Part shown: positions 1 to 6,806 of the stretch, piece after piece | Numbering within the stretch: the stretch's first letter is position 1 | How the letters are laid out: every line of letters starts with the position of its first letter | Virus record (IMG/VR): IMGVR_UViG_3300036715_000324 | Location: 1 to 20,027 of that record | From: a virus | Strand: one strand, 5' to 3' | Length of the DNA: 20,027 nt | Notes under the pieces: model-generated | What the model was told of the DNA's origin: nothing | What the model saw: only the letters and a program-made list of their open reading frames with translations | Database searches by the model: none | Translations under genes and position numbers: made by a program

Positions 1-493
1 CACCAGCATTAGCTAACGAACCTTTAACAGGTACTTTAGTTTCTAACACCATTTCAGATTCATTCATAATCTGACGTGTATGTGCTAAAAAGATTACATT
101 CTTAGTAGATTTAGCTACAGTTTGTAGCATCAAATTTCTCAAGAATTGTGCGTAATCTCCCCATGCTTTCATAGTATTTGCACTATTAATAACATAAGTA
201 GATTCAAACATATCCATTAGAAACGTTAAAGTATCCACTACGATAGTGTGAATGTGAGGCATACCTTCAGCAGCTGCAAATCCTTGTACTATCTCCAATG
301 GATCTGTAATTTGATATTCCTCAAATTTACTTTTAAAGGGTAATTTTTTAGATTCACAGTTTAAGTACATTACACCTTCTGGATTTTTAAGATCCATAAG
401 ACATGCGCTCTTACCTGTTGCAGAAGCACCGCTAATCAATACTAAGTGGTCATTCTGGATAGTATCTTCTTCTGAATTTGAGTTGTCACTCAC
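1..493 (-). CDS. RecA-like/AAA_24-type phage ATPase, C-terminus cut by window edge
   Basis: An open frame runs off the left edge with 164 codons visible. It starts at GTG 493, whose GTGA overlaps the TGA of the primase/helicase gene, and a GGAG lies about 8 nt upstream, so translation is probably coupled. The N-terminus holds a P-loop, GASATGKS at residues 22-29, and a Walker B-like strand IVVDT with D87. A later strand ending in FLAHT is in the place where RecA-fold phage ATPases have a polar sensor residue. This pattern fits the phage AAA_24 group, which includes Sak4-like single-strand annealing ATPases. The position after the primase/helicase matches the ATPase next to the SSB gene in N4-like phages. 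A role in recombination or replication is an inference. The missing C-terminus prevents a firmer call. Confidence 0.8.
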   Translation of the reverse strand, partial: MSDNSNSEEDTIQNDHLVLISGASATGKSACLMDLKNPEGVMYLNCESKKLPFKSKFEEYQITDPLEIVQGFAAAEGMPHIHTIVVDTLTFLMDMFESTYVINSANTMKAWGDYAQFLRNLMLQTVAKSTKNVIFLAHTRQIMNESEMVLETKVPVKGSLANAG

Positions 494-2616
494 GAACGTT
501 TCTCCATATATTTACGATGTACACTAATCATCACTGTTGTATCTAGTTCAGATACGGGTAATGGTTTAGGTAATTTGCTGTTAAACTCATTGATAGCAGA
601 CTTGATTACATCTAGGTCGTAACCTTTATCTACTAAAGCATAAGCATATTTAATGAGGGTATTACTTCTACTGCCTTCTGTGGCTTTAGATGCGAACCAG
701 CGTTCTAAGTTATTTAGATTACTATGTTCATTAATAAAAGTAGCTTGTTCATCGGCTTTCTTCGTCTTAGGAATAAACAAAGTATCGTCGAATAACATAC
801 CATCATTATAATAATGTGTACCTGCGTTAGTAGCCCATTTACGAGCATAGTCAGCAGTAGCTTCATCTACCTTAAATGGTAACCAATCAAATACATTAGC
901 CATAAAAGCTTTGTAGGCTTCTTGGTCAAGTAAAAGCTTGTGTGTCATAGGTAGAATAATTCTGAATCTGTTAGCAGCATCTGTATGTCGTTTAGTTGTA
1001 TAAATTAGGTACTTGTAATCTTGTAATAAGATTCTAACTGTATCAATGGATGTACCACCATCTACATCTAAAACTACCATATCAAACCCTGGCATAACAC
1101 TTTCAGAATTTCTATAGCCATTACGTAAGTGGTGTGCTGTGAAATGTAAGTTATCACTACATACCAACTTATGTAAGTCATCCCAGTTAGCTAGTATATT
1201 CTCATAACCAGTAGTAATATTATCACTATAGGCTATAGTAACTTCTTCTAGATTAGTCTCTTTCAGAGATTCACCTTTAAAGAACTCAACTGTACTATCA
1301 AAACTTTTAGTAATAACGATGTTATGTTTATATCCATAAGCAATCGCTAAGTTCATAAGATCACGTCTACGAGATTCAGTACCGTTATAAAACTGCAAGT
1401 CTTCAAGTAGATCGGCATGTGTTACTGGATGCTCTACGTTAGCTAAATACTTAGCCAATTTAATGTAAGGCTTTTCACGATACATGATCGAATTGAATGC
1501 TGCACCTGAGTCTTCCGCTAACTGAATTGCACAATCTAGATGATGTTGACTAATAGACTTAGCCTTATCAACAAATGCATATGCACCAGCTAATTTAAGT
1601 GCCTTATAATAACGATGAGTTACCTCAGCTTTTAAAGCTTCTTTATGATCTGGAATATTCTCTGCTAAACGTTCACAGTTAATCTTATACTCAATGAGTT
1701 TAAGACTAGTAGCTTTGTCCATACTGAGAGCTACACTATAGTACTGAGAGTCTGCTAACTCATTAAACCAGTCTGAGATGTCTTGTACAGACGTAACCAT
1801 AGCAGATGATGTCATTGCATCATAGACTTCATCAGGTGTACGTGTATCGGCTTTACGGGCTGATTGAGTATACGCAAAATACATACGTCTAGCGTAACCA
1901 GTACGAAGTAAATCATCAAAGTCTTCTTCAGTTTTAGACGCATTTAACAACTTACTAGGAGTCCCAAACATAAGTAGATTGGCTGGACTTGCGCCATTCA
2001 TTTCTACAGAACGTTTGTTCTCTGCAGTACTTTTAGTAATTTTTTGCTTAATAAGACCTTTATCAAATAATGATAGGTAGTCTACTAAAGCTTCAATATT
2101 GCCAGCTAAGTTAGAGCCTACTTCATCAACAATTAAGTTTAATGAACCAGTGCGAGCCATTAGAAGCTTTCTGCGTAACTGCTTAATGGCAGCACTAGTA
2201 GCACTGTCAAAAGTAAATGGTAGAGTCCCTAGACCTTCATACTCAGCGGTTAATTGTTCCAGGATACGATCTGGATCATTACCAGTAGCTGATGCCGTCT
2301 TTAATGCAATAGCATTAAGATTCTTGGCAGCATTTACGTTAAAGACCTCATCCATGAAATCATCTTTAAATGGATCTACAAGCAACTCTTCAAGAGTAGT
2401 CATGGTAAATGTTTTACCTGCTCCTGAAGGTTGTAGAGCCAATGCGTAAAGGTTTACTGGAATAGTACCTCTATCATGTGTCTTGATCTCTGTACGCATC
2501 ATAGAAGCAATTAAGGACATATAATAAGCTGTCATGATACGGAAGAAGTGTCTATCTTCTCCACCAGTACGTCCTGCCAGCACATCTACGATCTGTTCTG
2601 AACGTGCATGGTACAT
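490..2616 (-). CDS. Primase/helicase: DUF3987-type ATPase fused to an AEP-type primase and PriCT domain
   Basis: This 708-residue protein likely unwinds DNA and makes primers at the phage fork. The N-terminal half looks like a DUF3987 ATPase: Walker A QPSGAGKT at 62-69, Walker B LIVDEV with D164 and E165, a sensor-like LMFGTP near 215-220, and an arginine-rich RTGYARR near 238-244. The C-terminal half carries archaeo-eukaryotic primase-like features: an acidic DVD motif at 517-519, a TTKRH motif ending at H544, and RFRIILP at 550-556. The last 65 residues resemble PriCT_1 (EGSRSNTLIKYA to ISVHRKY). The start is ATG 2616, two bases after the preceding TAG, with GGAG about 7 nt upstream. In many related proteins the primase module precedes the ATPase; here the order is reversed. 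It is probably equivalent to the N4 gp42 group. The domain calls are from motifs only, and catalytic activity is inferred. Confidence 0.82.
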   Translation of the reverse strand: MYHARSEQIVDVLAGRTGGEDRHFFRIMTAYYMSLIASMMRTEIKTHDRGTIPVNLYALALQPSGAGKTFTMTTLEELLVDPFKDDFMDEVFNVNAAKNLNAIALKTASATGNDPDRILEQLTAEYEGLGTLPFTFDSATSAAIKQLRRKLLMARTGSLNLIVDEVGSNLAGNIEALVDYLSLFDKGLIKQKITKSTAENKRSVEMNGASPANLLMFGTPSKLLNASKTEEDFDDLLRTGYARRMYFAYTQSARKADTRTPDEVYDAMTSSAMVTSVQDISDWFNELADSQYYSVALSMDKATSLKLIEYKINCERLAENIPDHKEALKAEVTHRYYKALKLAGAYAFVDKAKSISQHHLDCAIQLAEDSGAAFNSIMYREKPYIKLAKYLANVEHPVTHADLLEDLQFYNGTESRRRDLMNLAIAYGYKHNIVITKSFDSTVEFFKGESLKETNLEEVTIAYSDNITTGYENILANWDDLHKLVCSDNLHFTAHHLRNGYRNSESVMPGFDMVVLDVDGGTSIDTVRILLQDYKYLIYTTKRHTDAANRFRIILPMTHKLLLDQEAYKAFMANVFDWLPFKVDEATADYARKWATNAGTHYYNDGMLFDDTLFIPKTKKADEQATFINEHSNLNNLERWFASKATEGSRSNTLIKYAYALVDKGYDLDVIKSAINEFNSKLPKPLPVSELDTTVMISVHRKYMEKRS

Positions 2617-2617
2617 A

Positions 2618-2944
2618 CTAATCTCCCATATACTGAATAGTGTTCATATAGTTTTTAATAGCTACAGTCCAAGCAGATCTTGATTTATTAGTACCTAGAC
2701 GTTGATTAAGCTCGGCATACATATCATCTAAAGTATCATAAATAGCTTTACCTAGTAGTTTATCTTGCTGATATTTCATAAGAGCTGCGTACCCTGCAGC
2801 AACTTGAAAGCTAGTAAGTGTTGATCTATCTACTTCTTTACGTGTTTTATAAGCAGTAGTCATAGTAATAGGTGTTTCAGTACTTACTACTTCTGGTTCT
2901 TTAGAGAATACTGATTTAATTGATTTAACGAATCTATGTAACAT
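2618..2944 (-). CDS. Small phage protein of unknown function between nuclease and primase
   Basis: This 108-residue product is not recognised. The start chosen is ATG 2944, which overlaps the nuclease stop in a TAATG and has AAGGAC upstream; the frame stays open further upstream but lies inside the nuclease gene. The N-terminus is short and basic (LHRFVKSIKSVF), followed by a Ser/Thr-rich linker up to about residue 35. The rest looks helical, with a likely alpha-helical core at residues 45-105 (YAALMKYQQDKLLGKAIYD and after). It has no Cys cluster, signal peptide or membrane segment. Its place inside the replication block, translationally coupled on the left side of the nuclease and ending one base before the primase/helicase start, suggests an accessory replication role. 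That is inference from position alone. Confidence 0.75.
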   Translation of the reverse strand: MLHRFVKSIKSVFSKEPEVVSTETPITMTTAYKTRKEVDRSTLTSFQVAAGYAALMKYQQDKLLGKAIYDTLDDMYAELNQRLGTNKSRSAWTVAIKNYMNTIQYMGD

Positions 2945-3924
2945 TATAGTAGTCCTTGTTGTCTTAATGATTCTGCCTGTAGGCACATTGGGTTAGCTGA
3001 GCAGTAGTTACATGCTTTAGCTTTACCTTTAACTTCTAACACAATACCTTTACCCATATTTGCTAAATGAGTATGAGCACTGAGATAGTCATCAAAGTTT
3101 TTAGTAGATCTTCCTAACTTATTTGGATCAGCATAATATTTATATACTGGTTCACTACGCCATAACTCATCATCAGTACAATCTGGCAACTCTTCTTGAG
3201 TCATAGATTTTGCTTGAGTTAGGCTATTTAGGCGGTCTTTGATAAAACGCTCTGTATCTCTAAGTGACATAAGCTCATACTTAACAGTCATAAGCTTACT
3301 TTGTGGATACCCTTTGTCTTTCTGAGTTTGAGCATTTAGTGCTGACCAATCAGTAAACTGATGATAAATCTCCATATAATCTTGAGTAATGATTGAAGGA
3401 TTCAACCAACGATAGATACTTCCTTGTTGGATATATTTCTCTGCATTGGTTTGGTTCATGTAAGTAAATACAGAGGTATTTTTAAAGTCGCCTAGTGTAC
3501 CATCAATTACAATATCAAACTTACCTGACAATGTATATCCAAGAAATTCCTTATCAACACGTTGTTCTATATATACAGGAAGTTTATCCGTTAAATCTAT
3601 ATCAGCAGCAGGATTGACTACTACTGAGTTGGTTATTTTTGAAGGATAGCCAGCTAATTTGAATGCTTTTTGCACAGATTCTGGAGTCATCCATGCACGT
3701 TCAATAGCATCATGAATAGCAGTACCGATACGAGAAGCTGTAAGTGTGCTAACCTCTACAGCTGCATCAGCAATTCTAGAAGTTAGTACAGCTTGCTTAA
3801 TAGGTTTTAAAAGACCTGTAGCACTTATCTGATTTGGATTAGCCGAATGATCATAGGTATCATGTACTAACCAAGGTAGCATAGCTAAAGGTACGCCACC
3901 TGTATTTGTGTATTTTATGTTCAT
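2944..3924 (-). CDS. PD-(D/E)XK (Cas4/RecB-like) nuclease with C-terminal Cys cluster
   Basis: This 326-residue protein is probably a DNA exonuclease of the PD-(D/E)XK superfamily. The expected motifs are visible in order: GTAIHDAIE (H71), GKFD (D137), DFK (D146 and K148) and QQGSIYRWL (Q167, Y171). The C-terminal half has the layout common in phage Cas4-like proteins: a CTDDELW segment with C249, then CNYCSANPMC with C305, C308 and C314. These four cysteines could bind an Fe-S cluster or zinc. It starts at ATG 3924, in an ATGA overlap with the polymerase stop, and its own stop overlaps the next start, so polymerase, nuclease and the small protein look translationally coupled. The position matches the N4 gp43-type nuclease. 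End processing during replication or recombination is inferred. Confidence 0.85.
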   Translation of the reverse strand: MNIKYTNTGGVPLAMLPWLVHDTYDHSANPNQISATGLLKPIKQAVLTSRIADAAVEVSTLTASRIGTAIHDAIERAWMTPESVQKAFKLAGYPSKITNSVVVNPAADIDLTDKLPVYIEQRVDKEFLGYTLSGKFDIVIDGTLGDFKNTSVFTYMNQTNAEKYIQQGSIYRWLNPSIITQDYMEIYHQFTDWSALNAQTQKDKGYPQSKLMTVKYELMSLRDTERFIKDRLNSLTQAKSMTQEELPDCTDDELWRSEPVYKYYADPNKLGRSTKNFDDYLSAHTHLANMGKGIVLEVKGKAKACNYCSANPMCLQAESLRQQGLL

Positions 3925-6491
3925 AAATTTTCCAAGAAATCTGTTATATATTCAATCGAAGCATTGTTAGGAATAGTCTTACCATTAGCCCATGTAGTGC
4001 CAATATCTAACTCTGCGCCTAATAGTACTTCTGTACTTTGGATTGCGGGATCTTCTTGCCAACTCATAACCTCAATAAGGTTCTGGTTAAGCCAGTAGAT
4101 AGTCTCAGGATCTTTCTTAACAATAAAGTAAGCTGCATCGTGAATACAGTTAGACATTAGAATCTCATTGGTTAAGTTATCTCTACGTAAACGTTGATCT
4201 AACTCAATGAGTGCTCTATTTAATAACATGCCATAAGACTGACTTTCAGCATTGTTAATAGTCCTACCTTCAGCAGCAGCTAATGCAGGTAAGTTCTTTA
4301 CATTCATTACTGTGTTTTTGAGAATAGGAGTTCTTAAACGTAAACCAAAGGCTAGATCTGTGTATCCTTTGCGTGAAGCTTGTAGATTTACATAAGCAGC
4401 ATGGTTGTTAGATACCTCGTACATACGATGATACCTAGCTTCGGTACTTTCAGCTTCTTCTCTACTAAAACCTAGGTTCTTTACTAAAGTTTTCCAGCTA
4501 CCACCATATTGCAAGGCAAAGGTTGGAGACTTACTTCTAGAGCGTAAAGACTTATACTTTTCAGCAATAGCGTTAATACTCTCTGGATCTGTTGGATCAA
4601 TACCTTCCATCTGATCACCATAATAGGTATAGGCATTTAAGCTATGAGAATCATAACCTTCAGCAAATACTTTAATCTTATTTGGATCAGCTGTAAGTAA
4701 TGCATTAATCTTAGCTTCTAAAGCTGCAAAGTCTGCATATACAAATAAATAACCTTCTGGAGCTACAAAGCATTCTTTTACAGGTTTACCCCATGCAGAG
4801 TTGCTAGGTAAGTTTTGAAGGTTAGGTTCTCCACTACTGTATCTACCTGAGACAGTTCCTGTAGACTTGAGGTTACCATTAAGCCAAACAGTACCATTAA
4901 ACTCTGTAGGAGACTTCCTAGTAAACGCATACGATTCAAATGCACTAATGAACGTATTCATGATAGTACTTGTCTCAGATACACCAATAATACTATCTAA
5001 TAGATGTATATGAGGTTGCGCTAACTCATGGTCCTTGAGACGCTTAATTACTTTAGATGAGGTACTAGGAGCACCTGACTTAGTAGTATCAATTACAGGA
5101 AGTTTTAGTACGTCATAAAGCAGTACACTCAGTTGATCACCTGAATTAGGGTTAAATGGTTCATTAAACTCAGATAAAGGTCTGATTTTCTTTTTGAGTT
5201 TAGAATTTGCTTTACTCCATCTAGCTACGTTATTTATGTGTCTAGCGTGCTTAACATAAGTGTTATTAGTGATTTGAGATGCATATCTAAGATTAAGTAA
5301 AAGAAGTTTACTCTTAGTCTTAGCTACTTGTTGCATATTCATTGGTAAACCTACAAGCATCATCTTTAATGATACTCTAAGAGTAGGGATAGCCATAGAA
5401 TAGTAAAAATCTATCTGATTATCATTCACCATCACAGGATAGTACTTGTTATAAACATACCAAGTAGCTAGACAGTCTGTTAGGTTATATTCCAACAAGT
5501 TTGCTTTATCTACTAAGCGAATGTCTTTAACATCTTCTGCGTAATCACCTACATAGTCATATGCAAGCTCTTTTAGACCTATAGGAGCATCTGCAGTAGA
5601 GTTGGTAGCTAGGAATGCCACAATCATTGAATCATGTATGTCGCTAAAGATCTCAAGACCTTTTTCTAAACCTTCCCAGTCTGCATCATGTTCCATGTAC
5701 AATTGATAGATTAAAATCTTTGCATCGAATAGAGCATTATGAAAGATAAGCTTACCTTGGTAGGTATCAAAGAAGTCTTTTAACATACCTCTAATAATAT
5801 GATTCTCTTGCATAGACTTTAAACAGTCTACTTCAAAAGCTATACCACTATGTAAGTCCCATGCAAATGCAATAGTACCAATACCTGCCTTCTCAAAGCG
5901 TAATGAGAAAGTCTCAATATCACATGTGAGCATAGGTTGTAAGTGCAATCTTTGAAGTTGTGTGTATACATCGAGAAGGTTACTCGGGTAGTTACTACTC
6001 TGAATCACTTTATGATTGAAGTTACTTCCTTGGTTTGATAATACTAAACCAGTATAAGTAACTAGAGAACGTTCTAGATCAATAATAGCACTATCATTAT
6101 GATAGATAACACCATAGTTCATAGACAGAACTACATTCATATCCTTGTAGGGATAGATACTACATTTATGTACATATCCTCTAGCTGTAGTAGTCTTTTG
6201 GATTCCTGTTAAGAACTTAAAGTAGTTACTATCAGCAACAATGATGTGTTGGATACCCATAAAGTTAAGCATCTTTAAAAGATCTACTGCGTAAGCTTTA
6301 CCGTCTTTAGCACTCACTTTACCGTTAGTGTAAGCTAACTCGAATGCAATTATAGTCTTTGGATCAATACCTAATTTAGCTAAAGGCTTGATGTAGAAGT
6401 ACTCTAACTGCTGCTTAATCATGTTATCTGACTTGATTAAAATAGCGGTAGTGATACCTGACGTATCAACATCAAATGTTATCTGTTTCAT
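3921..6491 (-). CDS. Family A DNA polymerase with 3'-5' exonuclease domain
   Basis: This 856-residue protein is the replicative DNA polymerase. Residues 1-180 form an N-terminal extension without recognised motifs. The proofreading domain shows DIET (D191, E193), FHNALFD (D256) and YNLTD (Y335, D339). The polymerase domain shows NLQNLP (557-562), motif A YADFAALEAK (D587, E592), motif B with R650, K654, F658 and YG at 662-663, and motif C IHDAA (H784, D785). F658 sits where E. coli Pol I has Phe762, so discrimination against dideoxynucleotides is predicted. Motif C has Ala786 where Pol I has Glu883. There is no 5'-3' exonuclease domain. It starts at ATG 6491 with AAGG about 6 nt upstream, just after the tRNA island. 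It is of the N4 gp39 type by composition and context. Confidence 0.95.
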   Translation of the reverse strand: MKQITFDVDTSGITTAILIKSDNMIKQQLEYFYIKPLAKLGIDPKTIIAFELAYTNGKVSAKDGKAYAVDLLKMLNFMGIQHIIVADSNYFKFLTGIQKTTTARGYVHKCSIYPYKDMNVVLSMNYGVIYHNDSAIIDLERSLVTYTGLVLSNQGSNFNHKVIQSSNYPSNLLDVYTQLQRLHLQPMLTCDIETFSLRFEKAGIGTIAFAWDLHSGIAFEVDCLKSMQENHIIRGMLKDFFDTYQGKLIFHNALFDAKILIYQLYMEHDADWEGLEKGLEIFSDIHDSMIVAFLATNSTADAPIGLKELAYDYVGDYAEDVKDIRLVDKANLLEYNLTDCLATWYVYNKYYPVMVNDNQIDFYYSMAIPTLRVSLKMMLVGLPMNMQQVAKTKSKLLLLNLRYASQITNNTYVKHARHINNVARWSKANSKLKKKIRPLSEFNEPFNPNSGDQLSVLLYDVLKLPVIDTTKSGAPSTSSKVIKRLKDHELAQPHIHLLDSIIGVSETSTIMNTFISAFESYAFTRKSPTEFNGTVWLNGNLKSTGTVSGRYSSGEPNLQNLPSNSAWGKPVKECFVAPEGYLFVYADFAALEAKINALLTADPNKIKVFAEGYDSHSLNAYTYYGDQMEGIDPTDPESINAIAEKYKSLRSRSKSPTFALQYGGSWKTLVKNLGFSREEAESTEARYHRMYEVSNNHAAYVNLQASRKGYTDLAFGLRLRTPILKNTVMNVKNLPALAAAEGRTINNAESQSYGMLLNRALIELDQRLRRDNLTNEILMSNCIHDAAYFIVKKDPETIYWLNQNLIEVMSWQEDPAIQSTEVLLGAELDIGTTWANGKTIPNNASIEYITDFLENL

Positions 6492-6530
6492 AGCATACCT
6501 TAGATCTGTTTATGGTTATTAATTCAATTA

Positions 6531-6606
6531 TGGTGCGCTTGGAGGGAATCGAACCCCCAATCGACGGAGTAGAAATCCGTTGCAGTATCCGTTATGCTAC
6601 AAGCGC
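6531..6606 (-). tRNA. tRNA-Arg (anticodon UCU)
   Basis: A complete 76-nt cloverleaf reads on the minus strand. The acceptor is GCGCTTG/CAAGCGC, 7 of 7 pairs. The D-stem has three pairs with AACGGAT in the loop. The anticodon stem is ACGGA/TCCGT with loop TTTCTAC, which puts anticodon TCT at plus positions 6571-6573. The variable loop has five bases, the T-stem is GGGGG/CCCTC with loop TTCGATT, the discriminator is A, and CCA is encoded. It should read AGA, and AGG by wobble, codons that many bacterial hosts use rarely. It lies between nrdA and the DNA polymerase gene in the same orientation, so it is probably cut from their common transcript. Confidence 0.96.
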
Positions 6607-6621
6607 ATCATAATTAAATTG

Positions 6622-6724
6622 TGGAGGTAATTGGATTTGCACCAATATGTCTAGACCCGATATACGTTCCATATAGTACTGCGTGTCTCTTGGGACAAGA
6701 TGCTTTACATTAAGCGATACCCCC
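6622..6724 (-). tRNA. Aberrant 103-nt tRNA-like element (degenerate or unusual tRNA)
   Basis: On the minus strand a 7-pair acceptor GGGGGTA/TACCTCC (one G-U) encloses a 4-pair D-arm GCTT/AAGC and a perfect 5-pair T-arm ATTGG/CCAAT with loop TGCAAAT. The discriminator would be A; CCA is not encoded. The start, GGGGGTATCGC, resembles bacterial tRNA-Gln. The middle is odd: about 55 nt lie between D-arm and T-arm, where about 23 are usual. One reading has a four-pair anticodon stem with loop GTCCCAA (anticodon CCC, Gly) followed by about 38 nt of variable region. The T-loop has G where T55 is expected. It could be a real tRNA with a giant variable arm, a tRNA carrying an insertion, or a decayed one. 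The three outer arms are seen directly; the identity is weak. Confidence 0.42.
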
Positions 6725-6798
6725 GTAGGTAAGCTAGTTTGAGAAACCTAAACTAGCAAACGGTTATAGCAAAGCTATTTAACCCATAGCTGGGGGTA
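6718..6798 (-). other. Multi-stem inverted-repeat RNA element upstream of the tRNA-like gene
   Basis: The transcript can form a closed structure. The outer stem is TACCCCC/GGGGGTA (plus 6792-6798 with 6718-6724, 7 pairs). One inner hairpin is AGCTAT/ATAGCT with a 7-nt loop (6773-6791). The other is GCTAGTTT/AAACTAGC with a 9-nt loop (6733-6757). The 3' strand of the outer stem is the same GGGGGTA that forms the 5' acceptor strand of the tRNA-like element, so the two folds exclude each other. There is no U-run after any stem, which argues against a terminator. It begins just after the nrdA stop. It might be a 5' leader controlling processing, or the remains of another tRNA, though no T-arm is visible. 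The stems are direct observations; the function is unknown. Confidence 0.5.
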
Positions 6799-6806
6799 CT
6801 AATAGA

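Noticed and set aside
2099-2449. Plus-strand open frame inside the primase/helicase gene
   Set aside because: It is antisense to strongly conserved P-loop coding sequence and has no recognisable protein features. The same holds for plus-strand frames at 8878-9096, 9254-9529, 11277-11561, 14991-15409, 17052-17246, 17739-18050 and 18433-18618.
2944-2986. Longer N-terminus for the 108-residue gene
   Set aside because: The extra 14 codons lie wholly within the nuclease gene, and the TAATG junction with AAGGAC upstream fits ATG 2944 better.
6733-6757. Rho-independent terminator (8-pair hairpin)
   Set aside because: The stem is A/T-heavy and followed by CTTACC, not a U-run, and the polymerase gene downstream needs the transcript to continue.
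6718-6798. A second full tRNA closed by TACCCCC/GGGGGTA
   Set aside because: A D-arm-like hairpin exists, but there is no T-arm with a TTC-like loop, no normal anticodon stem, and the 8-pair hairpin is too long for any standard arm.
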